Of a stretch of DNA of 64,000 bases, positions 1-9,271 are shown one piece after another. The notes under the pieces are model-generated. The model saw only the letters and a list, made by a program, of their open reading frames with translations. It did not search any database and was not told where the DNA came from. A program made the position numbers and the translations under genes. Position 1 is the stretch's first letter; each line of letters begins with the position of its first letter. This stretch comes from Sphingomonas sp. OV641 (GTDB lineage: Bacteria; Pseudomonadota; Alphaproteobacteria; Sphingomonadales; Sphingomonadaceae): positions 1-64,000 of the forward strand of contig NZ_FNZB01000007.1 in assembly GCF_900109205.1 (NCBI RefSeq), written 5' to 3'.

Positions 1-91
1 GCTCGACCGGCGCCTCGATCCGATCGCGCGTCGTGCCGGCAATTCGCAGCACCGGATTACCGATCCAGGGATGTGCTTTCGGCAGATTGCG
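1..91 (-). other. Left edge, unidentified open minus-strand frame
   Basis: A minus-strand frame stays open from just after the fliE stop to the window edge and reads roughly RNLPKAHPWIGNPVLRIAG. It has no clear start codon and does not look like FliF, the usual neighbour of FliE. Nothing more can be said from 91 bases. Confidence 0.2.
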
Positions 92-550
92 CTAGACCGG
101 CATACTCATGATGTCCTTGTAGGCCGAAAGCACTTTATTGCGAACTTGTAACGTCGCCTCGAAGGCGATTGAGGACTCCTGCCGCGCTAGCATGACCTTC
201 GCAATGTCGGTTTCCTCTCCTCGTTCGTAGGCGACCGTCAAAGCACCAGCGCGCGCATTGATCGCGTTAATTTTTTGAAGCTGCGTCTGAAAAGTGGTGG
301 CGAAGCCGCCTGGCTCCGCGAGTCCTGATTGCGACACGCCCGCCGCTCCGCTCACTCCTGAGACGGAATTCGGGCTATCCGCCTTTCCCAGCGCGGTGTT
401 CATCGCTGCGTCAAAAGCCGCTCCTCTCGTAGCCCCAGAAACGGTGTCAGAATTCGGGTTGCTCGCTACATTCCGAAGCGCCGCGTTCTTGTCGAGTACG
501 GCGTTCCGCAAGGCCATGACATCGTTGATGGAGATGCTGCTCATATTCAC
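92..550 (-). CDS. fliE: Flagellar hook-basal body complex protein FliE
   Basis: FliE is the small adaptor that joins the MS ring to the proximal rod of the flagellar basal body. The C-terminal half carries the family pattern: FQTQLQKINAINARAGALTVAYERGEETDIAKVM, seen here in two overlapping pieces, followed by QESSIAFEATLQVRNKVLSAYKDIMSM at the very end. At 152 residues it is longer than the usual 100-110, because of a Ser/Ala/Gly-rich N-terminal stretch (about residues 30-80). The base composition is visibly less GC-rich than the neighbouring DUF6118 gene. No other flagellar gene is visible, so it is either an edge of a flagellar cluster lying to the left or an orphan. Confidence 0.85.
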   Translation of the reverse strand: MNMSSISINDVMALRNAVLDKNAALRNVASNPNSDTVSGATRGAAFDAAMNTALGKADSPNSVSGVSGAAGVSQSGLAEPGGFATTFQTQLQKINAINARAGALTVAYERGEETDIAKVMLARQESSIAFEATLQVRNKVLSAYKDIMSMPV

Positions 551-740
551 CTCAGTGCGCCTTCAGCGCACCTACATGTCGCATTGAAACCGTTAGGTTA
601 CGGTTAACTGAACTTAGTACTGATTGCCTATTCGTGAAGCCATGCACCGACTCGCAATTAGGTCCGCGCAAGGCTGCTACGGTTAGGCTATGGTCGGATG
701 GTATAATTATCAATTACTTAGCGGAATAGACACGCGGTTA

Positions 741-1445
741 CTATGGGGCGATCCTAATCGTGCATCGTACCGCCTCGTCTGCTTTGCCTGCCGCTTTTCT
801 GCATCGGTCGATCGTCTCGCGGTTGGCCGTCACGATCTTGTCGGCCCCGACGATCGCGCGGAACGCGGCCGGGCTGGCGCTCTGCATCATCCGCTGCCCC
901 GCTTCCCAACGGGGAAGGTCGAGCGTCCGCGCCGCCATGCGCTCGGGCCATTGCCAGCTCGCCGGCGCGATCTCGCGCGCGACGAGGCCCGGCACGATCG
1001 CCCATGCAAGGATGCCGGCCACCGCCCCGCCCAGGGCGAACCATAGTTGCCGGTTCCTCTGGTCGGCGCGTGTCCATGCGGACCCGGCGATGGCGCGAAG
1101 CTCGGCCATGACGCGGGCCTTGTCCTCGCCCGCCTTGGCGAGCGCGGCCTGGTCCTCGCGCCGGGCGGCGTTGCCCGCCGCCGCGATCCGCTGCGCCATT
1201 TGCTCGGGCGTCATCGCCAGCGCCGGGGCGGCCTTCAGAAACTGGCCGATGCGCGCGATGTTCTCGCCCGCCGTGTCCACGCCCTGCTGCATCCGCCCCA
1301 GCGTCTCGGAATAATCGGGTATGTCTTGTCCGCCGCGCTCGGCCGCCAAGCCCTCCACGGCGCGGCGCAACAGCGCAAGCTCGCCGCGCATCGCCTCGAA
1401 CGCCTCGGCTGCGTCGGCTCCTTGGCTATCGTCCTCGTCCGTCAC
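741..1445 (-). CDS. DUF6118 family membrane protein
   Basis: A 234-residue protein of unknown function. The N-terminal half is charged and probably coiled coil (about residues 1-125, many Ala, Glu, Arg). One membrane segment follows near residues 133-155 (LWFALGGAVAGILAWAIVPG). The C-terminal half has conserved Trp and Cys residues. Proteins of this family sit beside TraA relaxases on sphingomonad plasmids, and here the gene starts 9 bases after the TraA fragment ends, on the same strand. A role in conjugation is inferred from position only. Confidence 0.7.
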   Translation of the reverse strand: MTDEDDSQGADAAEAFEAMRGELALLRRAVEGLAAERGGQDIPDYSETLGRMQQGVDTAGENIARIGQFLKAAPALAMTPEQMAQRIAAAGNAARREDQAALAKAGEDKARVMAELRAIAGSAWTRADQRNRQLWFALGGAVAGILAWAIVPGLVAREIAPASWQWPERMAARTLDLPRWEAGQRMMQSASPAAFRAIVGADKIVTANRETIDRCRKAAGKADEAVRCTIRIAP

Positions 1446-1454
1446 CTGTCCCCC

Positions 1455-3942
1455 TTACCGGCTCATGCCACGATCGCGGTCGCGGCCTTGTCCGACCGAC
1501 TGCGCGAGCTCCTGCCCGATCGACCGGCCCCGCTCCATGCGCAACGCCAGCTCGGACGCGCGGGCGCGCAACACGGATTCGAGCTGCGGATCGCGATGCA
1601 ATCCGCCCGCCATGTTCTCCATGCGCTTGCCCAACTTATCAGCGCCGGCACGCTCCATGCTGGCGCGCGCCTCCTTCATGCCCTGCCACTGCTCCACGAA
1701 CCGGTCCGCGCGCTTCTCCGGGTCGATGCGGACCTGGCGCTCCGTCTCCATCGCCTTCACCGCGCCGCCCGTATTCCCCTCGGCCGCGTCGCGCGCGAGT
1801 CGGGGGTCGCGCTCGATCGCGCTGGCAAGGTCGCGGCTCCCAAGCGGTCGCACCTGGTCGAGCGCGTCGCCAGCCTTCGCCAGCGCCTGTTCCTGGTGCG
1901 CCAGCACCGGCGACCCCTTGTCCCGCATCCGGCCTATATCCGCTGCGGCGCGCCCATAGCGCTCGATCGCGCGGGCCTGCGAGGATGCCGGCGGCCGATC
2001 GGCCGCGACACGCTCCGGCGACGTCGCTTTCTCGGTCGCCGGCTTCGGCCGGAACCCCGCGAACATGCCCCGCGCCTTGTCGCGGACCTTCGCCACTATT
2101 TCACGCGCGAGTTCCGGGAACCGGATCTCGCGCCGATCGGCGAACGCGCGGGCCTGGTCCTGTTCCGGGCGCGCATAGTCGCCCGCCATGTCCTTGCCCC
2201 GATCACGCGACAGGGCGCGGACGAGCTGACGCTGGTCGGCGAAGTCGTCGCGCCCGTAATGGAGCTGCACGTCATCACGATGCCGCGACATGCCGACATA
2301 GGCGCTGTGGCGGTCCATGCCGGGGGTGGCGAGGACGTGGGCGTGATCGACGGTCACGCCCTGCGCCTTATGGAAAGTGGCGGCGTAGCCGTGATCGACC
2401 GCGGCATAGTCCTTTGCGTCGAACGCGACCCGCGCGCCGCTGTCGAGCCGAACCTTCATCCCCTCGGCCGATACCTGCTCGATCGTGCCAAGCGTGCCGT
2501 TCTTCACCCCTAGCGACCGCTCGTTCCGCAGGAACATCAGGCGGTCGCCGCGCGCGAACGCGCGCGTCCCCCGGTCGGCGCTGAACGTCACGTCGTCGCC
2601 AAGGTCGCCGGTCGCGCGAAGTCGGCCGCGCGCTTCCTCGTTCAGCTCGCGGACCTCGGCGTTGGTGTGGGTGAGGATGATGCGGGATTTGCCCGGTTCG
2701 GCCTGGCGCTGCCGATCCCAGCCATCGACCAGCTCGCCCCGCGCCTGCTCGCGCGTGTCGGCCGCGTGGACCATGCCCTTGCCGTCATAGGCGTGGATCG
2801 CCTCGCCGGTGCGCCCGGTCGCCAGCGCGCGGGTGGCGTCGCGCTGCCAATCCTCGCGCTGCCGGCGAATCTCGGTGATCTCGGCCGCGCCGTGCCGCTC
2901 GGTGACGCTGCGGAACGCCGCGCCCGCCTCGATCGCCTGTAACTGCTCGGGGTCGCCGATCATCACGACCTTGGCCCCGGCGTCACGCGCCTGGCTCAAC
3001 ACCCGCTCCATCTGGCGCGAGCCGATCATGCCCGCCTCGTCCACCACCAGCACGTCACGCGGGCCTAGCTGCTCGCGCCCCTGCCCCCATGCGTGCTCAA
3101 GGCTGGCGAGGGTGCGGGACTGGATGCCGGACCCGCCCTCAAGGTTCTCGGCCGCGATCCCCGACAAGGCCGCACCGCGCACCTGGTAGCCCTGCCGCTC
3201 CCAAGCCTCGCGCGCGACGCCCAACATCGCGGATTTGCCGCTGCCGGCGTAGCCGACGACCGACGCCAGCCCCTTGCGGCCGGTGATATGGTCGAGGGCG
3301 TCGCGCTGCTCGGCCGACAAGACGAGCCCCCTGCCCTGGGCCGCGCCGATCGCGGCGTCACGCTGGCGATCGGCGATGCCGTGACCGTCGCGCGCCGCCA
3401 GCGCGCCGGCGCTGCGCTCGAGCCGGGCCTCCACCGCGATCATGTCGCGCGACGTGAACCGCTCCTGGTCGCGTCCGTCCTTCCCCAACGCGACCAGCTC
3501 GGGGCTGGCGCGCACCGCGGTCATCACCTGGTCGAACTGCTCCTTGCCGTCGCTGTGCCGGAACGCGAACACGGCCAGGTCGCGGGTGGTGAACGTCGCC
3601 TGCTGCCGGGTGATCGCGTCCAGCGCGATCGACGGGTTGGCGATGATCTTCTCGCCATTGTCGCGGGCGATGCGCGCGTGATCCTCGATCCGCTCGGCCT
3701 CAAGCCCCTGCTCCGGTCTGCGCGATGCTGCCGGGCCGATCTTGTGCTGCGGCTCCAGCGCGATCCCCTGCGCCTCATAGGAGCGATGGTCGATCCGCCC
3801 TTCAAGCCCCAGCTCGGCCATGCGCTCGTTGACGTGCGCGCTCCACGCCTCGCGCCAGTCCTTCAACAGCTCGGTGCTGTTCCAGCCCCGGTTTTTCTTC
3901 CCGAACCCCTCCGGCCCCACATCGCGCATCGCCAGCATCACA
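1455..3942 (-). pseudogene. traA: Ti-type conjugative relaxase TraA, N-terminally truncated
   Basis: TraA nicks the plasmid at oriT and unwinds it for transfer. Only the helicase part and the tail remain (about 829 codons). The helicase carries a Walker A motif (GYAGSGKSAM), a Walker B motif (LVVDEAGMIG) and the late superfamily-1 motif (ATFHKAQGVTVDHAHV then YVGMSRHRDDV). The N-terminal relaxase domain with its catalytic Tyr and HxHxH metal motif is missing. The frame begins at MLAMRDVGPEGFGKKNRGW, which normally follows the relaxase domain, exactly where the Tn3-family end starts. A chance start codon inside the transposon (near 4025) could still give a protein, but it could not nick DNA. 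The tail after about residue 560 is charged and helical, as usual in these TraA proteins. Confidence 0.85.
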
Positions 3943-3980
3943 GGGGGCGTTTGCGGGAGGGGGCGGAATCCTACGCTAAG
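3943..3980 (+). repeat. Tn3-family terminal inverted repeat, left end
   Basis: A 38-bp terminal repeat beginning GGGGGCGTTTGCGGG and ending CTACGCTAAG. It pairs with 5875-5912 read on the other strand, with a single mismatch (T against C near the inner end). It overlaps the last codons of the tnpA fragment. Confidence 0.9.
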
Positions 3981-5370
3981 GATTTGGGCCAGCGATATTC
4001 CCCGGTTAGATTGATGTGTTCCCATCCCAACGGCGAGACGTGGGCGAGTAGATCAGGCGCGATATGGGTACCGCTGGCGGCCCGGGTATTGACGACCTCG
4101 CCGAGCTTCATGGTGTTCCAGAATATGATGATGGCGGCGAGCAGGTTCATTCCGGCGATGCGATAGTGCTGGCCTTCGCCGGATCGATCCCGGATTTCAC
4201 CTCGGCGGTGGAAGCTGATGGCGCGCTTTAGGGCGTGGTGGGCCTCACCCTTGTTGAGGCCGATCTGAGCCTGGCGCTGGAGGCCGGCATCAAGAATCCA
4301 GTCGATCATGAACAGGGTTCGCTCGATGCGGCCCACCTCTCGCAATGCGAGGGCCAGCTCATTCTGGCGCGGGTAAGAGGCGAGCTTGCGAAGAATCTGG
4401 CTGGGGGCGACGATCCCCGCTGCGATCGTCGCCATGATGCGCAGGATGTCGGGCCAGTTGCGCTCGATGAGCGGTTCATTGATCTTACCTCCGACCAGCG
4501 CTCGCACATTGGCCGGCGTCGCGTTGGGCGTGAAGGCATAGAGTCTTTTCTGAGGGAGATCGCGGATACGGGGGGCGAACCTGTAGCCGAGCAAGGCGCA
4601 GGCGGCGAACACATGATCGGTGAAGCCGCCCGTGTCGGCAAAATGCTGGCGAACGCGGCGGCCCGCGTCATTCATGAGCAGCCCGTCCAGGATATAGGGA
4701 GCCTCGCTGACCGTTGCCGGGATCACCTGGGTTGCGAACGGCGCATATTGATCGGACACATGGCTGTATCCCTTGAGGCCCGGGACGTTGCCATATTTCG
4801 CGTTGATCAGATTCATCGCCTCGCCCTGCTCGGTAGCAAGGAAGAACTGCCCGTCGCTGGATGCCGATTGCCCTTGTCCCCAGAAGGCGGCCATGGGCAG
4901 GGCGGCGTGGGCCTCCACGATCATGGCGAGCGCCCGATCATAGGCGCTGCCTTCGACATGCCAGCGCGCGATCCGCAGCAATTCCCAGAAGCTGTGCGTG
5001 TTGGTCGCCGCCGCCATCTTGCGCAAACCGAGATTGACGCCTTCCGCCAGCAACACGTTCATCAGGCCGATCCGGTCGCTGCAGGGCGCGCCGGTGCGCA
5101 GATGCGTGAACGCCTCGGAAAATCCGGTTCGCTCATCGACTTCCAGCAACAGATCGGTGATCCTCGCGGGCGGGAGCTGTTGATAGAGATCGAGCACGAG
5201 ATCCTCGGCCCCTTCGGGCGTGTCGGCCCTCAGCTTGTCGATGTGCAGCTTGCCGTTCTCGATGATGCCGCCTGGGATCGTGCCGGTTCGCGCCGCGCGG
5301 CCAAACTCCTTCAGCCGTGTATCCAGTCGAGCCCTGCGCTCGGCCAGCCATTCGCCGGGTCGCAGCGGCA
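3971..5370 (-). pseudogene. tnpA: Tn3-family transposase TnpA, C-terminal fragment
   Basis: This is the C-terminal half (about 465 codons) of a Tn3-type transposase of usual length near 990. It shows the hallmark stretch of the family: LGLRKMAAATNTHSFWEL, YSHVSDQYAPFATQVIPATV, ILDGLLMNDAGRRVRQHFADTGG, FTDHVFAACALLGYRFAPRI and the final EYRWP close to the stop. The N-terminal DNA-binding half is gone. At about 5370 the frame runs into sequence that is antisense to the acetyltransferase fragment, so any upstream start codon is spurious. It cannot act alone but marks the element type. Confidence 0.85.
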
Positions 5371-5371
5371 C

Positions 5372-5848
5372 GGCGACCTGTACAACCGTTGCAGCGACTA
5401 TTTCCTGTTGCAGGACGGGGCCGCGCCCACGCTGGACGATGCTCGCGAGCTTTTCTCCGATGTGCCGCCCGAAAAGAGCGCCCACAATCAAGCTGTCCTG
5501 GGATGGAAGGGGCCTGGCGGCCTATATGCAATCGCGGCCATCCTCCGCGATTATCCGCGTGATGGCACATGGTATCTCGGCTTCATGATCGTAGATGCCG
5601 CACAGCGTGGTCGTGGCGTCGGACGCTCAATTTACTCGACGGTCGAAAGCTGGGCCGCTGCGAGAGGTGCCACAGAGATTCGGTTGGCCGTGCTGGAAGC
5701 GAATGAAGCGGCAGAGCGATTTTGGCGTTCTCTCGGCTTCATTGAGTATCGGCGCGTTGGGCCAGACACCTTCAAAATGCGTAGCCATCGCCGGATAGAA
5801 CTGAGCCGTCGCCTTTCTGGCGCGACCGTAGAAGGCAGCAACAAGTAA
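5372..5848 (+). pseudogene. GNAT family N-acetyltransferase, N-terminally truncated
   Basis: A C-terminal GNAT fold of about 158 residues without its own start. Visible parts are RCSDYFLLQDG, PEKSAHNQAVLGW, a strand with WYLGFMIVDAAQRGRGVGRSIY (the RGxGxG/A acetyl-CoA loop) and LAVLEANEAAERFWRSLGFIEYRR (the usual last helix and strand). About ten residues or more of the N-terminus are missing where the gene meets the tnpA fragment at about 5370. The substrate is unknown. It is probably a former passenger gene of the transposon. Confidence 0.75.
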
Positions 5849-5874
5849 GATCTCGCGCCGGCTATCTGGGCGAG

Positions 5875-5912
5875 CTTGGCGTAGGATTCCGCCCCCTCCC
5901 GCAAACGCCCCC
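5875..5912 (-). repeat. Tn3-family terminal inverted repeat, right end
   Basis: The reverse partner of 3943-3980. On the plus strand it reads CTTGGCGTAGGATTCCG at its left end and finishes CGCAAACGCCCCC. The first base after it (5913) is the first base of the copied fixL segment. Confidence 0.9.
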
Positions 5913-6469
5913 AATGCTGGCCGCTCGATCGCGTTCTGGGACAGCCCCACGACCTGTTCTACCCGCCTGACGAGATTGCGGCGCGTCGTCCAGGCGCAGA
6001 CCTGGCGGCCGCCCTTCACGAGGGCACGCTGGAGCGCGAAGCGTGGCGGGTCTGCGAGAACGGCGCGGAATATCTCGCGCGCCTGACGATCAGCGCCCTG
6101 TTCGAAGGCGACACACATCGAGGCTTCGCCTGCATCAGCCGCGATGTCACCGACGAGGCGGCGGTCCGCGCATCGATCGAGACCCGCGAGCAGCATCTGC
6201 AATCGATTCTGGCGACGGTGCCGGATGCGATGATCATCATCGACGAGACCGGCGCCATCACGTCGTTCAGCGCAGCGGCACAACGCCTGTTCGGCTACAG
6301 CGAAGCCGAGCTCGTCGGCCGCAACGTCTCCTGCCTCATGCCCCAGCCCGATCGCGACCGGCATGACGAATATCTCGCGCATTATCTGCAGACCGGCGAG
6401 CGCCGGATCATTGGCCTCGGTCGCGTCGTGGTCGGCCAGCGCCGCGACGGCTCGACTTTCCCGATGCAG
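5913..6469 (+). pseudogene. Duplicated internal segment of fixL (PAS region)
   Basis: These 557 bases repeat 15697-16253 with one visible difference (T at 6457, C at 16241). They encode the end of the first sensor region and most of the heme-type PAS domain, including FGYSEAELVGRN and RRIIGLGRVVVGQRR. There is no start and no kinase domain. On the left the copy begins at the first base outside the Tn3 end, and on the right it stops at the tip of an IS3-type end. It is a dead fragment but a good marker of recent rearrangement, because the two copies have hardly diverged. Confidence 0.95.
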
Positions 6470-6482
6470 CTGACGGCGGACA
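6469..6482 (+). repeat. 14-bp tip of the IS3-type element end
   Basis: GCTGACGGCGGACA here is identical to the terminal 14 bases of the IS3-type element at 9051-9064, in the same orientation. The rest of the element is absent and the fixL copy abuts it directly. Chance identity over 14 bases at a breakpoint is unlikely, so this is probably a scar of IS-mediated deletion. Confidence 0.6.
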
Positions 6483-6555
6483 GTCAGGATTACCGATCGG
6501 GCCAGACGCGACTGGCAAAGATCATGGTGAGGCCGAGCGCAGCGATCCTGATGAA

Positions 6556-7212
6556 TTGCACGTTCATCTTCACAAAGGCCAACGACTGACCGCCGAAATC
6601 CTCGAGATCATGGCGAGCACCAACCGTAAGGCCTTCGAACGCCACCGCCATGCGGTGCGCGACGCCCATGCCAAGAGCCACGGGTTCCTGAAGGGTGAGT
6701 TGGTCATCCCGGAACTGCCGGAGCATCTGCGCCAGGGGCTTTTCGCTCGTCCCGCCACCTATTCCGTGGTGATCCGCCTCTCATCAGCGCCCGGAGATAT
6801 TCACTCCGATACGATACCGGCTCCGCGCGGTATGGCGATCAAGGTCATTGGCGTGGCGGGGGAGCGGCTTCTCCCCGAAGACCAGGGCCGCAACCAGGAT
6901 TTCCTGCTGGTCAATATCCCGACCCTGAGCTTCGGCACGATCGGTAAATATCGCCAGCTCATCGGCCTTCTGGAAAAGAATGCCCAGAACCCGGCCGTTC
7001 TCCAGCGCGCCATGGCCGGGGTGGCGCGGGGAGTGGAAGCCGCGGTCGAAGCGGTCGGCGTCGAGCCCGGCGCCACGCTGCGCGGTCTCGCGCGCGACAA
7101 TGACCAAGCGCATCGACGGTGTGCAGACTTTCAATGTCATGAAGGGCGGCGAATATCTGTTCATGCCAAGCCTGTCCGCGCTCAAATGGCTGGCGGCCGG
7201 GAGCTGGGGTTA
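6556..7212 (+). pseudogene. Catalase-family heme protein, broken
   Basis: The frame from about 6556 to 7104 encodes a catalase-like fold: RDAHAKSHGFLKGELVIPELP, then RQGLFARPATYSVVIRLSSAPGD, then PRGMAIKVIGVAGE and NQDFLLVNIPTLSFGT. This matches the N-terminal part of short catalase-related proteins. At about 7100 the frame shifts, and a stretch in another frame (KRIDGVQTFNVMKGGEYLFMPSLSALKWLA) leads to a stop at 7212. That second part may be the tail of the same gene or a piece of a neighbouring heme peroxidase. No convincing start is seen, because the 5' side abuts the IS scar. Confidence 0.55.
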
Positions 7213-7328
7213 GGAACCCGCCGGTCAGCCGCTCCTCGTCTTCGCCGAGAACCTCCACGTCCGGGGAATAGCCAATGTAGGTTTCAGTCAAGGGCACTCC
7301 TTCGCGTTTTAATTTCGATACTGCGGAC

Positions 7329-7374
7329 GATTTCGGGTCGAAATCGCCGTTGATTTCGGATATCAGTTGATATC
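7329..7374. promoter_or_regulatory. Two dyads upstream of tetR, possible operator
   Basis: A perfect 17-base inverted repeat GATTTCG-GGT-CGAAATC lies at 7329-7345. A second symmetric block GATATC-AGTT-GATATC lies at 7359-7374. Both are within 120 bases of the tetR start, where an autorepressor would bind. The assignment is inferred from position and symmetry. Confidence 0.45.
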
Positions 7375-7446
7375 TGGTTTTTACTGAGAGCGCGGAACCG
7401 CCGAAAAGGTTTCGCACGTCTCGCCCGTTGGTTGGAGAACGAACCC

Positions 7447-8070
7447 ATGCCGCTTACGCGCAAGGACACGCAGCGCCAGACGCGGGACCGGCTGATCGCC
7501 GCCGCACATACCTCGATCATCGAGGAGGGGGTCGCCGCCATGTCGATCCGCAACATCTGCAGCGCGGCCGGCCATTCGCAGGGTGCCTTCTACTCGAACT
7601 TCGCCAGCAAGGACGATCTGCTGGTCGAGATCCTGCAGAGCCATATCCAGGATGAGGTCACACTGCTTCGCGACCTGGTCGCGCACTCCTCCGGCGATGA
7701 TATCGAGGCAACGCTCCAGGTGCTGGCCGCCCGGCTCGCGAAGCTGGCCGGTGAAGCGCAATGGTCGCTCCTCTCGATCGAATTGCAGCTTCACGCGCGG
7801 CGCGATCCGGCTTTCGCCGAGCGGCACCGGGAGGGCAAGGCGGCCTGCTATCGGATGTTCGGTGAACTCGTTGCCGATCTAACGCAACGCTTCGCACTTC
7901 GACCGGCCTTGCCGCCGATGCAGACCGGTATCGGTCTTTACGCGGTCTGGATGGGACTGGCGGTGCAGGGCGATGTCGAAGGCGCCATGCCGCGCGACGA
8001 GATGCTCGTCGGCTTCTTCCGCGCCATGGCAGGACTGGGTTCGTCGCATGAGGAGCAGGCGTATTCGTGA
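7447..8070 (+). CDS. TetR family transcriptional regulator
   Basis: A 207-residue regulator. The N-terminal helix-turn-helix is plain (RDRLIAAAHTSIIEEGVAAMSIRNICSAAG then HSQGAFYSNFASKDDLLVEIL, about residues 14-60). The C-terminal ligand domain is variable (about residues 80-200). The start at 7447 is chosen because GGAG lies 9 bases upstream. The next gene, a thioesterase fragment, begins inside the stop codon, so the two were one transcript. TetR proteins with thioesterase partners often respond to acyl-CoA or aromatic ligands, but no ligand can be named here. Confidence 0.85.
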   Translation: MPLTRKDTQRQTRDRLIAAAHTSIIEEGVAAMSIRNICSAAGHSQGAFYSNFASKDDLLVEILQSHIQDEVTLLRDLVAHSSGDDIEATLQVLAARLAKLAGEAQWSLLSIELQLHARRDPAFAERHREGKAACYRMFGELVADLTQRFALRPALPPMQTGIGLYAVWMGLAVQGDVEGAMPRDEMLVGFFRAMAGLGSSHEEQAYS

Positions 8071-8410
8071 GCGGGATCGTGTCAGATCGTCGACGCATCG
8101 GCTGCGATGAGCACGGACACCCACTCGTCGGCGAGGTGGATGAGCATCGGCGCTTCCATATCCGCTTCCGCGCCCGGGACGCCGACATCGACGAACTCGG
8201 CCATGTCAACAATGCGGTCTGGGTGACCTGGATTCAGGATGTGTCGGTGGCGCATTGGCTGACGGCCGCGCGGCCGCAGGATCGCGACCGGTTCGTCGCG
8301 GTCGTGCTGCGCCATGAGGTCGACTATCGCGGCAATGTCCGGGCGGGAGACGAGGTCAGTGCGATCACCTGGGTCGTCCGAGCGCCGCGGGGTGCCCGCC
8401 GGGATGCGGT
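8067..8410 (+). pseudogene. Hotdog-fold acyl-CoA thioesterase, C-terminally truncated
   Basis: The GTG start at 8067 overlaps the tetR stop. The sequence has the 4HBT thioesterase pattern: FRARDADIDELGHVNNAVWVTWIQD, with the catalytic Asp region and the HVNN loop (about residues 35-60), then HEVDYRGNVRAGDEV (about residues 93-107). Near codon 115 the reading runs into the cut end of the IS3-type element (about 8411). The last 20-30 residues of a normal 135-145-residue enzyme are therefore replaced by IS-derived codons up to a stop near 8471. The substrate is unknown and activity is doubtful. Confidence 0.7.
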
Positions 8411-8596
8411 CCACACCCGGCTCGGCGCCGATGGCCGATCTTCCAACGCCTCCGGCCCGCCTTCGAGGTAGCGATCATACCAGCGGTAGAATGTCCGACG
8501 AGGGATGCCGAGTTGGTCCAGCGTGCGCTTGGCCGACAGGTGCGACTGCTCGACGGTTCTGATGATCTCGAGCTTCTCGGATGCGGGATATCTCAT
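8411..8596 (-). pseudogene. IS3-type transposase OrfB, N-terminal fragment
   Basis: It starts with ATGA overlapping the orfA stop. It reads MRYPASEKLEIIRTVEQSH, then RRTFYRWYDRYLEGGPEALEDR and PSAPSRVW, which is the N-terminal helix-turn-helix region of an IS3-family OrfB. The DDE domain is absent because the element is cut at about 8411. Confidence 0.75.
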
Positions 8597-8979
8597 TCGT
8601 CGTTGCCCCCATCCGCGACCATGCTTTTTTTGAGCAGACGGTTTTCCAGTGTCAGATCGGCCACGCATGCCTTCAGGGCCCGGGCTTCGCGGCGCAGGTC
8701 CTGGACCTCTCCGGTGGTCGCGGCACGGGCGGTGTCGCCGGCCAGGCGGCGCTTGCCAGCTTCCATGAACTCCTTCGACCAGGTGTAATACAGGCTCTGG
8801 GCAATGCCTTCCTTGCGGCATAGCTCGGCGATGCTGTCTTCCCCGCGCAGGCCATCCAGCACGATGCGGATCTTGTCCTCGGCCGAAAAGTGGCGCCGGG
8901 TCTGTCGGCGGATGTCCTTCACTACCCGCTCTGCTGGGGCCTTGGCGGGCGATTTTACATTGGAGGATCTCGGCTTCAT
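8593..8979 (-). CDS. IS3-type transposase OrfA
   Basis: A complete 128-residue OrfA. It has a helix-turn-helix (RHFSAEDKIRIVLDGLRGEDS then IAELCRKEGIAQSLYYTWSKEF, about residues 28-72) followed by a leucine-zipper-like helix (DLRREARALKACVADLTLENRLLKKSM). In intact copies OrfA and OrfB act together by overlap or frameshift. Here OrfB is truncated, so OrfA alone would bind ends but not move them. Confidence 0.85.
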   Translation of the reverse strand: MKPRSSNVKSPAKAPAERVVKDIRRQTRRHFSAEDKIRIVLDGLRGEDSIAELCRKEGIAQSLYYTWSKEFMEAGKRRLAGDTARAATTGEVQDLRREARALKACVADLTLENRLLKKSMVADGGNDE

Positions 8980-9064
8980 CTTCGTTCCTTCGTCACTACG
9001 ACGAAGCCCAGATCCTCCTTAAATCACAACCTCAAATCTGTGCCATTGGTGCTGACGGCGGACA

Positions 9065-9271
9065 CTGCCTGACCCGTGTCGCCCAAGTTCCCGGGTCTTG
9101 TAATGGCAGGTTCAACTGAAATCAGCCGCGCGCAATTGGACGTTGAATGGCTGGCTTTGGTCGGCTGCCGACTTAACGTGCGTGTCAGCTATCCTCGCAA
9201 CCCGGCTCCGATCCGGACTGTCTCCTACCGGCCAATGTACGACAAACAGGTGTTTTCCGACGCCCTCAGGC
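9065..9271. other. Non-coding scrap between IS3 end and Tn3 end
   Basis: About 200 bases with no recognisable gene. It is enclosed by the outer end of the IS3-type element on the left and the inner side of a Tn3-family terminal repeat on the right. It is therefore probably the last internal piece of that second transposon. Confidence 0.4.

Larger units (their letters stand above)
3943..5912. mobile_element. Tn3-family transposon remnant with both 38-bp ends
   Basis: The element is bounded by matching inverted repeats at 3943-3980 and 5875-5912. Both begin GGGGGCGTTTGCGGG at the outer edge and end TACGC(T/C)AAG inward, with one mismatch over 38 bp. This is the Tn3-family end pattern. Inside are a 3' part of tnpA and a 3' part of a GNAT gene, joined near 5370. 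The flanks do not match (TCACA on the left, AATGC on the right), so there is no 5-bp target duplication. The left flank is traA and the right flank is a fixL fragment. The remnant has therefore been through deletion and recombination, not one clean insertion. Confidence 0.85.
8411..9064 (-). mobile_element. IS3-type insertion sequence, truncated in orfB
   Basis: The right-hand end is intact: on the minus strand the element begins TGTCCGCCGTCAGC at 9064. It runs through orfA and the first 60 or so codons of orfB. The other end, including the catalytic part of orfB, is missing, and the break at about 8411 joins the thioesterase gene. The element is therefore immobile on its own. Confidence 0.75.

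Noticed and set aside
1047..4166. Very long plus-strand frames across the TraA and DUF6118 region
   Set aside because: They are antisense shadows caused by the high GC content; the minus-strand frames carry the Walker motifs and family patterns.
4235..5374. Long open plus-strand frame running into the acetyltransferase fragment
   Set aside because: It is the antisense of the tnpA fragment, with Arg/His/Asp-rich composition and no family pattern until about 5372. Only the part after that is real.
6959..7417. Minus-strand frame of 152 codons divergent from tetR
   Set aside because: Its first 70 codons look protein-like, but the rest is antisense to the catalase-like fragment and no family is recognisable. 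Kept out of the gene list for lack of support.
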